Source: Hansfordia pulvinata (taxonomy: Eukaryota > Ascomycota > Sordariomycetes > Xylariales). Taken from it: a DNA stretch of 64,000 bases. Shown here one piece after another: positions 11,320 to 22,790 of this stretch (positions within the stretch are counted from its first letter, which is position 1; each line of letters opens with the position of its first letter). Location: positions 558,001 through 622,000 of the forward strand of contig BJKQ01000017.1 in NCBI GenBank assembly GCA_006538405.1, written 5' to 3'. A program made the position numbers and the translations under genes. Under the pieces are notes generated by a model. The model saw nothing but the letters and a program-made list of their open reading frames with translations. It did not search any database and was not told the DNA's origin.

Positions 11320-12855
11320 ATGGCCAGCGCAGCCCTCAACTTCATAACATTTAACCAGGACCACAGCTGCCTGGCTGTTGGTATGTCAATCTCCCCACCC
11401 CAGCTCCGGAGATCCGCACCACCCCAGTTGATCTGATATGAATCTGGCACTGACCTCAACTGCCCGCAGGCACCTCGCGCGGTTTCCGCATCTACCACAC
11501 GGATCCGTTTTCCAAGATATTCAGCAGCGACGATGGCAACATCGCTATCGTCGAGATGCTCTTCTCGACCTCCCTCGTTGCCCTCATCCTCTCCCCACGC
11601 CATCTCGTTATCCAGAACACTAAGCGCGCCTCGGTCATCTGCGAGCTGACGTTCCCCTCGGCCGTGCTGGCCGTGCGCCTCAACCGGAAGCGCCTTGCTG
11701 TAGTTCTCGAGGACGAGATCTACCTCTACGACATCGCGAACATGACGCTCCTCACCAACATTCCCACCTCGCCCAACCCACAGGCTATCGCCGCTCTCTC
11801 TCCTTCCAACGACCACTCATACCTGGCCTACCCGCTTCCGAAGCCCCGTCAACAGGATCGCCGCCCCGATCATGCGCCGCCGCCGCTTGCGCATGCCTCG
11901 GCCGCCGCCGACCTTTACGCGCCTGTCTCGTCCGGCCACGTCCTCATCTACGACGCCCTCTCCCTCAAGGCTGTCAACGTCATCGAGGCCCACCGCACAC
12001 CCTTGTCATGCCTTGCCCTTAACAACGAAGGCACGATGCTTGCCACGGCCTCCGAGACTGGCACCATCATCCGCGTCTTCTCTGTGCCTCATGGCCACAA
12101 ACTGTTCCAGTTCCGCCGCGGCACCTACCCCTGTCAGATCTCGTCAATGACATTCAACGCTGCTTCGTCGCTACTCTGCGTCTCGTCAACCTCGGACACA
12201 GTGCATATCTTCCGCCTGCAGCAGCCTGGTCCCCCCTCCGCCGCTGCCACGACAGATCGACTTTCGCGCGGTCGCGCGCCCACGCGCGACGGGAACAACC
12301 CCGACTCGGAGTCACCCGGTAGTGGCCAGGCCTCTCCACCCAGCGATCTTGGAGAGTTATCTGCCACGTCCTCGGGTGCGTCCGGTGCCAACAATGGCAC
12401 TGCCAACGCCAACCATCGCCGCCAGAGCGGATCCTTCAGCAGTCTTTTCCGTCGCTCTTCCCAGCTCATGGGACGCGGCGTGGCGGGTGTCGTTGGCAAC
12501 TATCTGCCCCAGACCGTCACCGAAATGTGGGAGCCTCTGCGCGACTTTGCCTACATCAAGATTCCCAAAAACCCTGCGGCGGCTCGCGGTACTGCTGCCA
12601 CCAACGGCTCCCAGCTGCGGAGCGTTGTCGCAATGAGCAGCAGCAGCCCTCAGGTAATGGTTGTCACCAGTGACGGCGGCTTTTACGTCTTCAGTATCGA
12701 TATGGAGCAGGGCGGCGAAGGGTATCTGATCAAGCAGTTTTCGTAAGATTCTCTCCGTAACCCTTGAATTTTGGCGACGGAAAGTGCTGACCTGTACTGT
12801 CTCCAGGCTTCTCGAGAGCGACGATAAGCTCGACGATTCGAGTTACGGACCTTAG
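11320..12855 (+). CDS. atg18: Autophagy-related protein 18 (PROPPIN WD-repeat protein)
   Basis: A seven-bladed WD-repeat protein that binds PI3P/PI(3,5)P2 and acts with Atg2 at the growing autophagosome and at the vacuole. Exons are 11320..11380, 11470..12742 and 12807..12855, giving 460 aa. Both introns are GT-AG with branch-like CTGAC near the acceptor. The N-terminus [17 protein letters not shown] is typical of Atg18. The phosphoinositide-binding motif is present as FRRG near residue 236 ([10 protein letters not shown]). A long Ser/Asn/Gly-rich insertion at about 275-355 corresponds to the blade-6 loop that contacts membrane in this family. The C-terminus after the second intron ([15 protein letters not shown]) reads like other fungal Atg18 ends. 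Oddity: the reading frame stays open for 99 codons after this TAG, to 13155, and an acceptor at 12878 would bypass the stop in frame (see findings). The gene is divergent from PPM2. Confidence 0.95.
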
Positions 12856-13155
12856 GACGGCGGTAATATTTCTGGCAGCGTTTGGAGTCTTGACAACAGA
12901 TACGAGGACAGCGACAGCAACAGCATCGTCGATGACGACGATGTTGAAAGCGAACCTGAACCCTTGGGAGACAACTGCATGGGATCGTTTCACTTCTCGC
13001 CCACTGTACGGGCTATCTTCGATAATGGAGTGGCGCACATCAATACTTTCACGACGCCACGGACTGAACCGGGTCACTTGAAACGTGCGGAGGACAGCGA
13101 CTGGGTCCTTCTTGATCTTGCTGCTTTACCCCCGCCTGGCATACAACTCGAGTGA
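12856..13155 (+). other. Open frame directly after the ATG18 stop; possible alternative C-terminus
   Basis: In the same frame as ATG18, 99 sense codons follow the TAG before a TGA at 13153-13155. The translation has an acidic Ser/Asp-rich start (SNSIVDDDDVESEPEP) and then a less biased segment (HFSPTVRAIFDNG, TEPGHLKRAEDSDWVLLDL) with GC-rich third positions. It could be an alternative C-terminus reached by splicing from 12742 to 12879, which restores the frame, or by readthrough, or it could be a 3' untranslated region open by chance. I recognise no domain. Confidence 0.35.
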
Positions 13156-14424
13156 GATGGTAGCTGGCGCCTTGGCCTCTCACTTTGTCGGAGCCTTTGG
13201 TCCGATGGACACGATGTGGCCTATCTTTTTGAGCTTTCGGGTCTTCCTTGATTTCTTTGTGGAGTTATTATCGGCGTCCATACCCCCTCCCCCTATGCCA
13301 GCTGTTCTTTCCATTACTTGCGGAGTCGATTGGTTCTTTTCTTTGGCTCCGGCTCTTCGCATGAGTTCCGGGGAAGTAATGCATCAGCGTGCGGCGTTTT
13401 GTACGGCCTTCCTTTCCTTTCTGTTTGGTCTTGTCGGTCCATGATCAGGTTACAGCGTCTGGGCCTTCTTTGAGAACACCAAATTCGGGGCAATTGTGCT
13501 GCCGAATCCTGTTACATAGCTTGCCCCCGAATTCGGCCAAGGGCAGTGACGGTCACAAACCCAGTAGTGCGAGCAGACAATTGATGAGACACATTTCCCG
13601 CTAACCTGTACCGAATATGTATCGCATCGTACGGCTGTGGGGATTTGCGTAGCACCAAAGTTGTGTTCAAGTTCACGGTCGCTCCATAGCTTGCGATAAC
13701 TTCGCCTTCAGCATTGCAACAGCCATGCCCACTCGCCGGACTGTTCAAGAGATGCTGCTGCGAGCAAAGCGAAGGGACATATCGCATAGGACCCCATGTC
13801 CCTTGACGGTTTATGCCACTTGTCCGTAATTCATAATGGTCTATTGGTACTGCGGAATGTAGCGGTTGGGGGCTCGAAGAAACCACGTGCCCGGCGCACC
13901 GCAATCACGCAAGCCCCGAAACCAACGAACCTGTGTCTTCTGAGTAGATATCAGTTGAGCTGTTTTAGAGAGAGCCGAGACAGGTTTTCCTGAGTCAATG
14001 GCAGCTTCGTCCACGCTTTCTCGGCCACGTTCGCATATCGACAGACGCAGCAGGGACATTGGAAAGACGCGCCGCGAAGCATACGAGCTTGTGAGATCGA
14101 TAACGTCGCAGAAACTCAGCATGCAGCGTCGCTGCTGGGGCAACAGCGTCGAGATCTTGACACACAACTCAGTGCAGGACTCTGGGCTGCCTCGGCAACT
14201 ATGGTCATTTCTTTGGGCGGGATACGTAGGCGGCCAATGATGCGGTCCAGAACAACACTTGGAGCGAAAAGTAATACAGCCAAGGTGCCACCAGAAAATT
14301 TAAAGAAAGCATACAGTATAAGTATCTGATTGCCGATTTCCACCTACTCAAACAAACCAGCGAGTGATGGTATATAATCCAAAGCAGCCACACCTAGATT
14401 AACACAGTATAGCAAGCCTTCCAA

Positions 14425-14460
14425 CTCCGTTGTCCCCTGCATCTCCGTTGTTCCCTGCAT
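14425..14460. repeat. Tandem repeat, 18-nt unit, two copies
   Basis: The unit CTCCGTTGTCCCCTGCAT at 14425-14442 is followed directly by a copy with a single C-to-T change at 14443-14460. It is non-coding and no function is apparent. Confidence 0.85.
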
Positions 14461-14618
14461 CTCAAGACATTGTGGCCTCTTCGAATAAACACTGCGCTAT
14501 AGTGAAAGAAAGGCATAACCCCGTCGTAGATGTCGTATTCGTCGTCAGAGGTCGTGAGCGTGTCGTCAAAATTCAGGGTAATAATAATAATAGTAACCAC
14601 CATCAGACAGAGTCTTGT

Positions 14619-14628
14619 GGGGGGGGGG
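14619..14628. repeat. Poly-G run (10 G)
   Basis: Ten consecutive G, followed after AA by a further run of five G. It lies just downstream of the PPS1 3' end. Confidence 0.9.
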
Positions 14629-14767
14629 AAGGGGGTTCTCTCCTCCTAGAAGCATGGAAATACCCGGGCTACGCCCAGAGCGCAGCGGTGGGTAGAGACC
14701 AGCTTGGGCTGTCTCTGAGCTTAGCAGCGTCGCTATGAGACAGGCTGTTGTCATCCGCAGAGCCCGC

Positions 14768-17013
14768 TCATCTTGTGTAAGGTCTGTTCATCAAGGCTAT
14801 TTCCCGTGCAATCTCGTTCCATTCCGACTCGCGCTTTATGCCGGACCCATCAGAGGCATTCTCGGCCTGCTGCTGTTCTTGCAGGTGCTCCTCCCATTTG
14901 AGCAGCTCGTAAGCAAATCTCAGGTGAGGCTGGATGATGACATTGAGTCGGCGCGCGCGCACAAGGCAGTAGGCTCGTGGGAACGAGACTTCAAGTGTCC
15001 GCATCACCTCGGCTATGCAGATGGTCGCGCTGCGGGAGACGCCGACACGACAATGGACGAGAGTCGCTGTACCCTTGCGCCGACCGCGATCTGCAAGATG
15101 TTAGCATTCCGAGTAACAAGTAAGCAACAGCAGGATGGAGCGGCAACACTCACCAATGAACCCGAGGCATTTCTCGAATTGATCAGTCAACGGGTCTATA
15201 CCGTTGTCCTGGACATCCTCGACAACATAGACGTTCTCTTCGCCCCACTCTTGCAGCTCGCCGTCCCTCCACATAGCAGTCTCGCCAACACTAAGAATCT
15301 GCCCAATGCCAAGAGCTCGGAGCATGTCTGAGTTGTTGGCATGACCTAGGTTGCCCAGGTACATGTAGTCGAGGATGCGGCTGGGGAGAGAGCCGTCGAG
15401 ACTGGTGAACCACCTGGGCTCGCTCTTGACCATTTGCGCAATCTCCGATAGACCCTTGTCGCACGCCGGGGACTCGGAGAGCAAGCGGGGTGCGATGGAC
15501 GTGAGAAGAGCCACGTCCGTGGATAGGCGAAGAAATTGCGCTTCTTGATCGCGTGCAAATCGAGCCATGCTTCCGGAACCGTCCGGCCAGTGCTGTAGCT
15601 AAAATACGCAATGGCGAGCATTGTCGACTCGGTGTAGCCATCACCACAGTGTATCAGAATCTTGCGTGGCCGCCCACCCCTGAGCGTGGCGTCTGACCCG
15701 TCTGACATGTTGGAGTCGCCATCAATGTCGACATCCGGCCGACTTGGCAGAGTGCCATGAGCAAGATGCCAAATCCACTTGCATGTTTCGAGAATGCCGT
15801 CTGCGTCTGCGTGAGACCAAGTTGGTGGTGGAATGCTGCCGGATGAAGGAAACTCAAGTTGCGAATACTTGACCCCGTCCTCTTCTTCCTCGTCCGGGCC
15901 TTCAGCGATGGCCCGCAACGCCGAGGGATCCATCTTCGCCAGGTCTGCGCACTCAATCAGAATGTCAAAGTCCTCGGCGTCGTCAGGAGTGGGCCCCAGA
16001 AAAACATTGTGGGAGATTTCCGAAGCCCGAGCCATCGCGTACATCTCAACGCGCTCCTGAAGCTGGAAGTCGACAACGGAGCCAGTCATGTGGGAACGAG
16101 AGGACACGGCAACGATTTCGCGGTATTTATCCTCGAACTCGGAGAATGAGCTCGTGCAGATGAAGGTGTTGTACTCGGCCACGGAATGACCCAGTCTCTC
16201 GTGCCGCTGCTGCCATTTCTTCTGGGCCTGAGCGACCCTCCAGCCGATGCTGCGGACAGTGGCTGCGTCTTCGCCGTACACTATAATGTCCGAGGTTGTT
16301 GCCGCCTTGACAGTTTGGATTTGGAAGTTTCTGACAGAGAAACCCTCCTTGGGATCGGCTTCGAGAAATTGCCCCTCTGATCCGGCACGAAGGAGTTCGG
16401 TTGGGGCAACGGCGCCCTTGAGACGCGAAGCACAGAGATCCCCGTCGGCCTTAACAACGGTGACACCACGCAGGCAGTTGGGGATGGTCTTCGAAGCGCG
16501 TTTGCGGGCGAGAAAGAAAGCCTGCTGGATATGATTTTGGGGATGAAGGCCATGGAACCAAGGGAAGACAGAGGAGGGGTCGGGCAAAGGTTCTCGAGAG
16601 ACGTGGTCGAGTGCGGCGGCGACATGGGCGGCGCCTATGCTAAATACTGTGAAGCCATCTTTTTCGAGGCGGGTGTAGTCGTCAGGAGGATACAACAAAG
16701 AGGCTCGACGCAGTTCGTCTGCCCTGTCGGGCGAAGGCGGCGGGGTGGTCCAGTCCTGAGGGCGAGCGGGCCCAGTGGGACAGACAGGAAGATGCTTGTT
16801 GGGTATAGGTGTAGTTGAAGAAGGAGGCGGAGAGGATGAATTAGAGGAGGGCGATGTCGGCGTCGCGCAGCGAGGTTGTGAGGGCGGTGTTTGTTGCTGT
16901 TGGGAGGATGTGGGGAGCGAGCCGAGAGACAAGGGGCTGGCGAGGGTGGTGATGCCGGACGAGGCTCGGTGGGGAGCTATAGGCCGTGGGAGCGAGACTG
17001 TGGCCATGGTCAC
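14768..17013 (-). CDS. pps1: Dual-specificity protein phosphatase Pps1, with an apparent -1 frameshift
   Basis: A cysteine-based dual-specificity phosphatase related to yeast Pps1, which is linked to S-phase and checkpoint control. Minus-strand exons are 17013..15154 and 15090..14768 (63-nt GT-AG intron splitting an Asp codon); about 727 aa once one base is allowed for. The first ~110 residues are Pro/Ser/Gln-rich and look disordered. A middle domain carries a P-loop-like HCGDGYTES near residue 454, with Glu where the catalytic Arg would be. The true active site, HCRVGVSRS, is at 633-641 (Cys634, Arg640). The frame breaks at 15521-15522: the sense strand reads TATCC-ACGGAC where YP-TDVALLTSIAP needs one more base. 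Without it translation ends near 15346 and the catalytic domain is lost. The start is the first Met of MTMATVSLPRP; the second Met two codons later is equally possible. Confidence 0.88.
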
Positions 17014-20000
17014 GGCGGTGGCCAGTGGAAGAAGGAGGGGTGAGAGAATATCGTGACGCTCTTTTTCGAAAAAGATAAATTCGTAGGGTCTGGCGTTACG
17101 TTGACTTGGCTAATCGATCTGTGCAGATGGGTATATCTGATGGTATAGGTAGCTGTGCTTAGGCGGCTTTGCTCGCCTGCTCGCCTGCTCGCCTACTCGT
17201 GTGCCTGTGTACTTGGCTTCTTATTCGTCGATCTTCGCGTCGTACAGCGTCGTCTGGTAGGAACTCTTGGGTCATAAGCGAAGCCTCGTGTAGTGTCGTC
17301 TTGTATTGTCTGTCTCTCGAGTCTCTGACGAGAAAACCAACCAGCCCACTGGGCAAGGAGCGGGCGCGCGGGGACTTGTCAAATGGATGAAGTCAGGCAG
17401 AACGGAGAGAAGAGCGTCTTGCTGCAGGTGGATTGACGGGGAAACAGACGCCACGGCGCCAGCGCCAACTGCCCGCGCGGGCACGGGGGCAGCCTTATAC
17501 AGGCAGCACGAGGATTTGGAGCACACCTCCCACGGACGACGGCAGGCACGCTGGGTTGGTCGAGCAGTCGAGATGGAGCAGTCGAGCGGCGAGGGAGGCG
17601 CTGGAGGACGGGCGATTGCGGGGAAGCTGGCCGGGGCTGTCGAGCGCTAGGCCTGATCCGACGCAGACACCCACCGACTAAAAGTAACTCAGAGACGCGC
17701 TAGTCCAGGAGAGACAAGGTCGCGTTAGAGGGGTGGGAGGGGTGGAGGGGTGTGTGGATGACGGGTGGGACGGATTGGCCGCGGCTGTGGTCGCGTGTTC
17801 GATTCGCTCGTACGCACATCTCCCCACCAAAACCTCACGTCCAGAGACTATCGCAAGGCAGGTACGGAGACGAAAAGGGCTGGAAGGAGGTGGTTGAAGG
17901 CAGTATCGGCAGGACGTAAAGTGAAGAGAACGATCTGTCAGTCTGTGCGTGTCGTGCCCTCGCAGTGCAGGTTTCGGAAGCAGGTAAGAACAAGCGCCCA
18001 TATATATATACCATATAGAACGGAGCATCAAGTAGGTATCATCAAGGCAAACTACCTTAGTAGGTACCTAATCTAAGGTTCTTTGGAACAGGAATACATG
18101 CGGTGGTCAAGCCAGGCTTTGCGCGTCTAGAGTCTGTACAATGCAGAATAGCCTTTCTTCTGCTCAGACAGCCAGCAGGAGGACGTTGGACAAATCGGTC
18201 ATGAAAAAGGCTACCGACCTTATCATCATGCCTGGGCCATCACCGTCGAGCCCAGCGGTATTGTTATTCCTGCCTTAGGTACCTGACTTGCCTGCCCATC
18301 AAGCGCACAAATTGCGGCAGATACTCATACCTAGTCGTACTCGAGGAGCTGCGGCGCCGTCTCGCTGATGATCAGCTTAACGCGGCGAGAACGGCGACGG
18401 CGGCAGCCCAGACACGGGTACAACAGCATGGCGTCAGGTTCCTGGTCATTGAAGGAGCAGAGTGATAACACGTCGTCTCACATCACCTCCTCACACCTCA
18501 TGCGCCCGCCTCGCCTCATCAGGGCCCTTGGGTCCTGGCCAGACACACCAACACCCGCCGCCTGGCTGATTGGACCTGGCCTGCTTATCACCTGTCATCC
18601 CTGTCGCGCGCCGCAGCTCTGGCGGCAGCTAAAGGACGGACGGGTGGACGGGTCTGTCAAGTCAATGCAGCATGGCGCGCTCCCTGGTGCTTGGCTCGAC
18701 CCCACAGCTCTCGTACTGGTGTCGCCGCGGCATGGTCCTCTGGCGATCACTCCTGTTCCCAGACCGGATTCTCAGAGTTGCTCTGCTCTCGACGTGCCAT
18801 GCCAGTCGGCCGGCCTCTCTGAATGCGTCCGTGTCTCTCCCTTCCCCTCTTCCTTGCCCCTCCATCAACAATCGGCCTACCGAGCGAATCTCGCACCGCA
18901 TTGCACCACGCGCGCCAAAGGCAATTCGTTCGTCACAAAATCAACAACTCTACGGCGCGGGAGGAATTCTCGTCGACATGGGCATGCATATCTTCATCGT
19001 GGACTGACCTGTCCCTCCAAGAACCCCAGAGAAAGCCAGAAAGGGATAAGAATAAAGTCTGATTGAATAATCGTGAAGAACATCCTCCGACTTAAGTAGT
19101 AGCGCCCCAGTCCGTCGTCTGCCGGACCCAGCCTACCATGATCTACTCGTAAGCAGATTGCGAATGGTCTAAAATGCAGACGCCATGCTGAACATGCTTA
19201 CTCCGTATACAGGGCTACAGGGCCTGTCCAGGAGGCCATTTTTAGAGTTCTCAAGTCCACGGGATCCTGCCTACGAGCTGTTCGAGACAGTGTGTTGTTT
19301 TGATTTCGTGCGATTAGGCGCCTCAGGTATTTGCATTTTTGTTGCATTGCATCTCCATTCCATTTTCTTGAGCCGCGGGGGATATTTGAGCCCCTCCTTG
19401 TATACATCTCTACGATTGGAGGAGGCGGCAACCGTCAGAGAGGAAGACACGCCCGACACACTTCCTGATACAGCTGATGAGATGTGGCAGTTATAATTGG
19501 GGTTGTTGGACACGGGTGTCGTGCTTGGATCAACGGTTTCGAATGATGTCCATGCTGTCTTCCACAAATCCCTTCGCGACCCCTGCTCTCTTTCTCTGCC
19601 GATATCATGCAAACTGTTGGCCGTTGCCAAGTCAGTCGAGACGAACGTACCACTTGGGTCCTTGGGTCGACGCAGAGAGCCCGCACGAACCGCCGCCGGT
19701 CAACAGTGATAGGCTGCCACGGCGGCTGGACGTGGCCGCCCTGCATGCGCAGTTGGAGACATTCAACGGGGCCGGGGATCCAAGGCCCTATGGCGAGCAA
19801 GACGACGGGGTCTGGCCAGGCCAATCACCGGCAGCATGACTGGCGCCGGGGCGGCCAGCATCTCCAGATGCGCGCCTGCTTCCCACTTCTCCCCACCATG
19901 TGCCGGCCCTTGGCGCATAAGTCCAAATGCGTGGGCGGCGGCGCCGGCCAGCCCACTCGGGAGCCGGCCCAAGCAGCCCCCATGTGCCGTGCGTGCCAGT

Positions 20001-22790
20001 CCATCCCACCAGTGCCACCCTCTTGTTACTAAATAGACGGCACACCCGGCAGTGCTCTGCAGCTATGCGTTGGCTGGTGGCGATGGACATGCGCGAGTTA
20101 CGTAGGCTGGTCGGACTCGTAGCTTTGCCGTATTTTGCTCTGAGGCGCAGAGTGAGTTGCCCCTCTGCCTACCACCTTAGGTAATGGCAAGTGTGTGACT
20201 TTGCGTGTGTGTGTATGTGCGCTGCACCAGTGCACTGGGTGACTGGGAACCCTTTTGGTGTCCCTTAGGCGACGGGCGCTCGCCAGAACGCAGACTTTCA
20301 CATGCGTTCACTTTGTTAGCCGCCTCCTGAGGCGATCGCCCTTGGGCGGGCAAGCCTGTGCCACTAGGAGCCGTCTGGGCATTCATAGAGTCGATCACCC
20401 AGCAGCCCGGGCTTGGCCTAGCGACAGCCTCTGTGCGTGCAGTGCGTGCCTCTGTGGCTGCAGGACACGAACGGGTCGGCCCCAGACTGACGTTTAGCCG
20501 CAGTGGCGTGCCTCGCCTTGATAATTGATACTCGCGATACCCTTGGGCGACGACCCCGCGCCCCTCACTGACCCATCGTTATTGTCGAGCAGCCCAGATA
20601 CGGATACCCCTCCAAACTCTGAGTTCAGGGTCACCGAAAATTGACATCAGCGCGCAAACTCAATTTGATAAGCGCCGTTTGGGTGATTGACAGACAGCCG
20701 GATCGATCAACTCGCGTACTTCGATTCCTGCGTAACCAGTGACCCGATGCATCTTCAAAGTCAGGCGCTGGAAATGTACATCTTGGGGTTCTGCTTGTAG
20801 CGGTCAGGCAGGTTAAGTGGGATGAATGTCTAGCCAAACCTTGCGAATTAGTCGAGCTGAGGCGTTGGCCCTGAGAGAGAGGCGCTGCGTTGACAGCTCG
20901 ATGACAGCCATGAAGTGCTCGTATGCTGGGTTGACGACGACAGTAGCAAGCCGTGAAATGAGTGGGCTGGTTTCGAGTCTGTGGTTTCGTTCGTCGGCCC
21001 AACGTAGGTACAGGCAGAGAAAGGATTCGGCGTGCAGACGGGGCTCCTGGTGATGGATGTGGAGGATACTTCACCTCGGCTCTGGGAGATGCGCGAGATT
21101 GTGAGCGTCGAGATCCATGTATCCGTAAACTGCTCGCAGCCAGCCCATACGAGTAATGATGGCTGGACACTGTACTACCCGGTATGCCTGCCTACCTCCA
21201 GATGCCCATGGATGGAGAAGCGGGTGCAGCGCGGTGAATGCGAAGGAGGGGCGGCGCCAGCCACATTGGAACCACGTCATCGTCGTAGGGTTCACTTGTT
21301 GTACGGGAATGAGCAGAGCAGAGCAGGGACTCTCAGCCGTACCTGCCGGGCGAGGGCATTCGCAATTTCGTGCAACGATGTGCCTGCCTCACCACCTTCA
21401 TGTACCTACACCTTACGTGTGCTTAGGTCGGTCGGTACCCGGGCATCTACCAAGGACTACCTTCCGCCAGCCGTCAAAGTGAGGTGGCAGCCCGCGGGTA
21501 TTCGGGGGTATGGAGTACCTTAGGACCAGGGCGGTACCTCGAGAGGTATGGACTAGATCTCGCCTCCACCCTGAGGCCCTCCTCCCGCCCAACTGTCGTC
21601 GCCTTTGGCGTCGCATCGCAGCGCGACACAACAGCAACGCGCAACGGAGCCCGACTGTGCGTCCCTAGCTGCACAGCTCATCAGCTGGCCGCCTTGAGTC
21701 GCCGCCGCCGCCGCCGCCGCCGCCGCTCGGCAATATCACCCTGCAGCACGGAAAAGTCGGACGTTGTCCGCCCCGCCGCCGTTTCCCATGCACGCTGCCG
21801 CTACTTCTACCGCCGCGGCCGCTGTTCTTTCGCGGACCGGCAGTATCCCCATCCAGACACGCCGCCGATGAGCCATATGGATACATAGTGTCGAGGAATT
21901 CAGTACGTGCACCTACACCGACTCTCTCAGCACGATCCCTGAAGCGGTGCTGGGGCGCCTGTGCGTGTTCTCCGTCAATCAGACGCCAACTTTTAAGAAA
22001 CCCGCCCGCGCCTCACCCCCACGGACTATATGCCACGTTTCTTGCACACTCCATCCTCCCAGTCACCACAGACCCGGGCTCTGTTTTGTGGCCCCCCAGT
22101 GGGATCTATCCGAAACCTATGCTTGCTTCCGGGCCTTGACCCGATGCACTGATTTCTTCGGGTACGGTACAATCGCATGGTAGATCAACAGCTATTGAGC
22201 TTCGGACCGGAAATTGAACCGCAATCGCAAACCGAGGCCCTACCCGAGGAGAGTCATTGGAAACAGGTGGCCATCAGGGAAAAAGAAACGGGCGGCAAAA
22301 ACGAAACAGACACGACAGCGAGGCCCAGATCGCAAAGTGTCTTTCTATCAGAAAGCAAAGAGACAGGCCTTGGCTCTGACTTGTTCCTGCCCCATGTGGC
22401 TGCGCCCTCTACCAGTGAGCATGTCTTTATCGCGGCGGTCTGGCGCCGTCCTGGATCTGCAACTTGTCGGCTCCCTCCTCTGGCCTCCGTCGTGGTCGTG
22501 ACCGCGTCCGTCCCAGCCCCAGCATCGCGTGAACACACCAACAGTCCGGTGTTCTTATAAAGCCCCAAGGGTCTTCCGGTGGAGGCCGTCATTTTGACTC
22601 GGGCCCTGGCCCGCGCGGTCCCCAAGCGCCCATCCCAAGAAAGTACGCGTACGCGTACCACTCCACGTCACGTCACCACTCTGCTATCCAGTCTCCAACA
22701 CATCCGGTCCAGACCATCGACAAGACGCGCGCTGTGCCCTACTATTCCGGAAGACGGAGGGAGACGCATGCACGCGCACACCCTGTCACG
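17014..22790. other. Large divergent intergenic region between PPS1 and the DDHD gene
   Basis: These 5.8 kb contain no open frame with a recognisable domain. Visible items are AGGTACCT palindromes at 18062 and 18277, TACTCGTA/TACGAGTA words at 19144 and 21148, TACTCCGTA at about 19199, and a GCC microsatellite at 21701-21726. The stretch 21.9-22.8 kb before the DDHD gene is probably its promoter and leader. Non-coding RNA or a gene with very short exons cannot be excluded by eye. Confidence 0.5.
21701..21726. repeat. GCC trinucleotide microsatellite
   Basis: About nine consecutive GCC units. It is non-coding here; in one frame it would read as poly-Arg, which is why short open frames across it look artificially long. 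Confidence 0.85.

Larger units (their letters stand above)
13156..14767. other. Convergent intergenic region between ATG18 and PPS1
   Basis: No supportable gene is seen. Contents are the 3' region of ATG18, a tandem duplication of an 18-nt unit at 14425-14460, an AATAAT-rich patch near 14578-14595 and a run of ten G at 14619-14628. The 3' end of PPS1 lies at 14768. Confidence 0.55.

Noticed and set aside
12843..12878. A mini-intron removing only the ATG18 stop codon
   Set aside because: It would be about 36 nt, below the usual fungal minimum, with a poor donor and no branch sequence. Use of a later acceptor from the normal donor is more plausible.
18368..19066. A 232-codon plus-strand open frame in the PPS1-DDHD gap
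   Set aside because: It is rich in Arg, Pro and Ser with no domain, has overlapping frames open on both strands, and no supporting splice logic.
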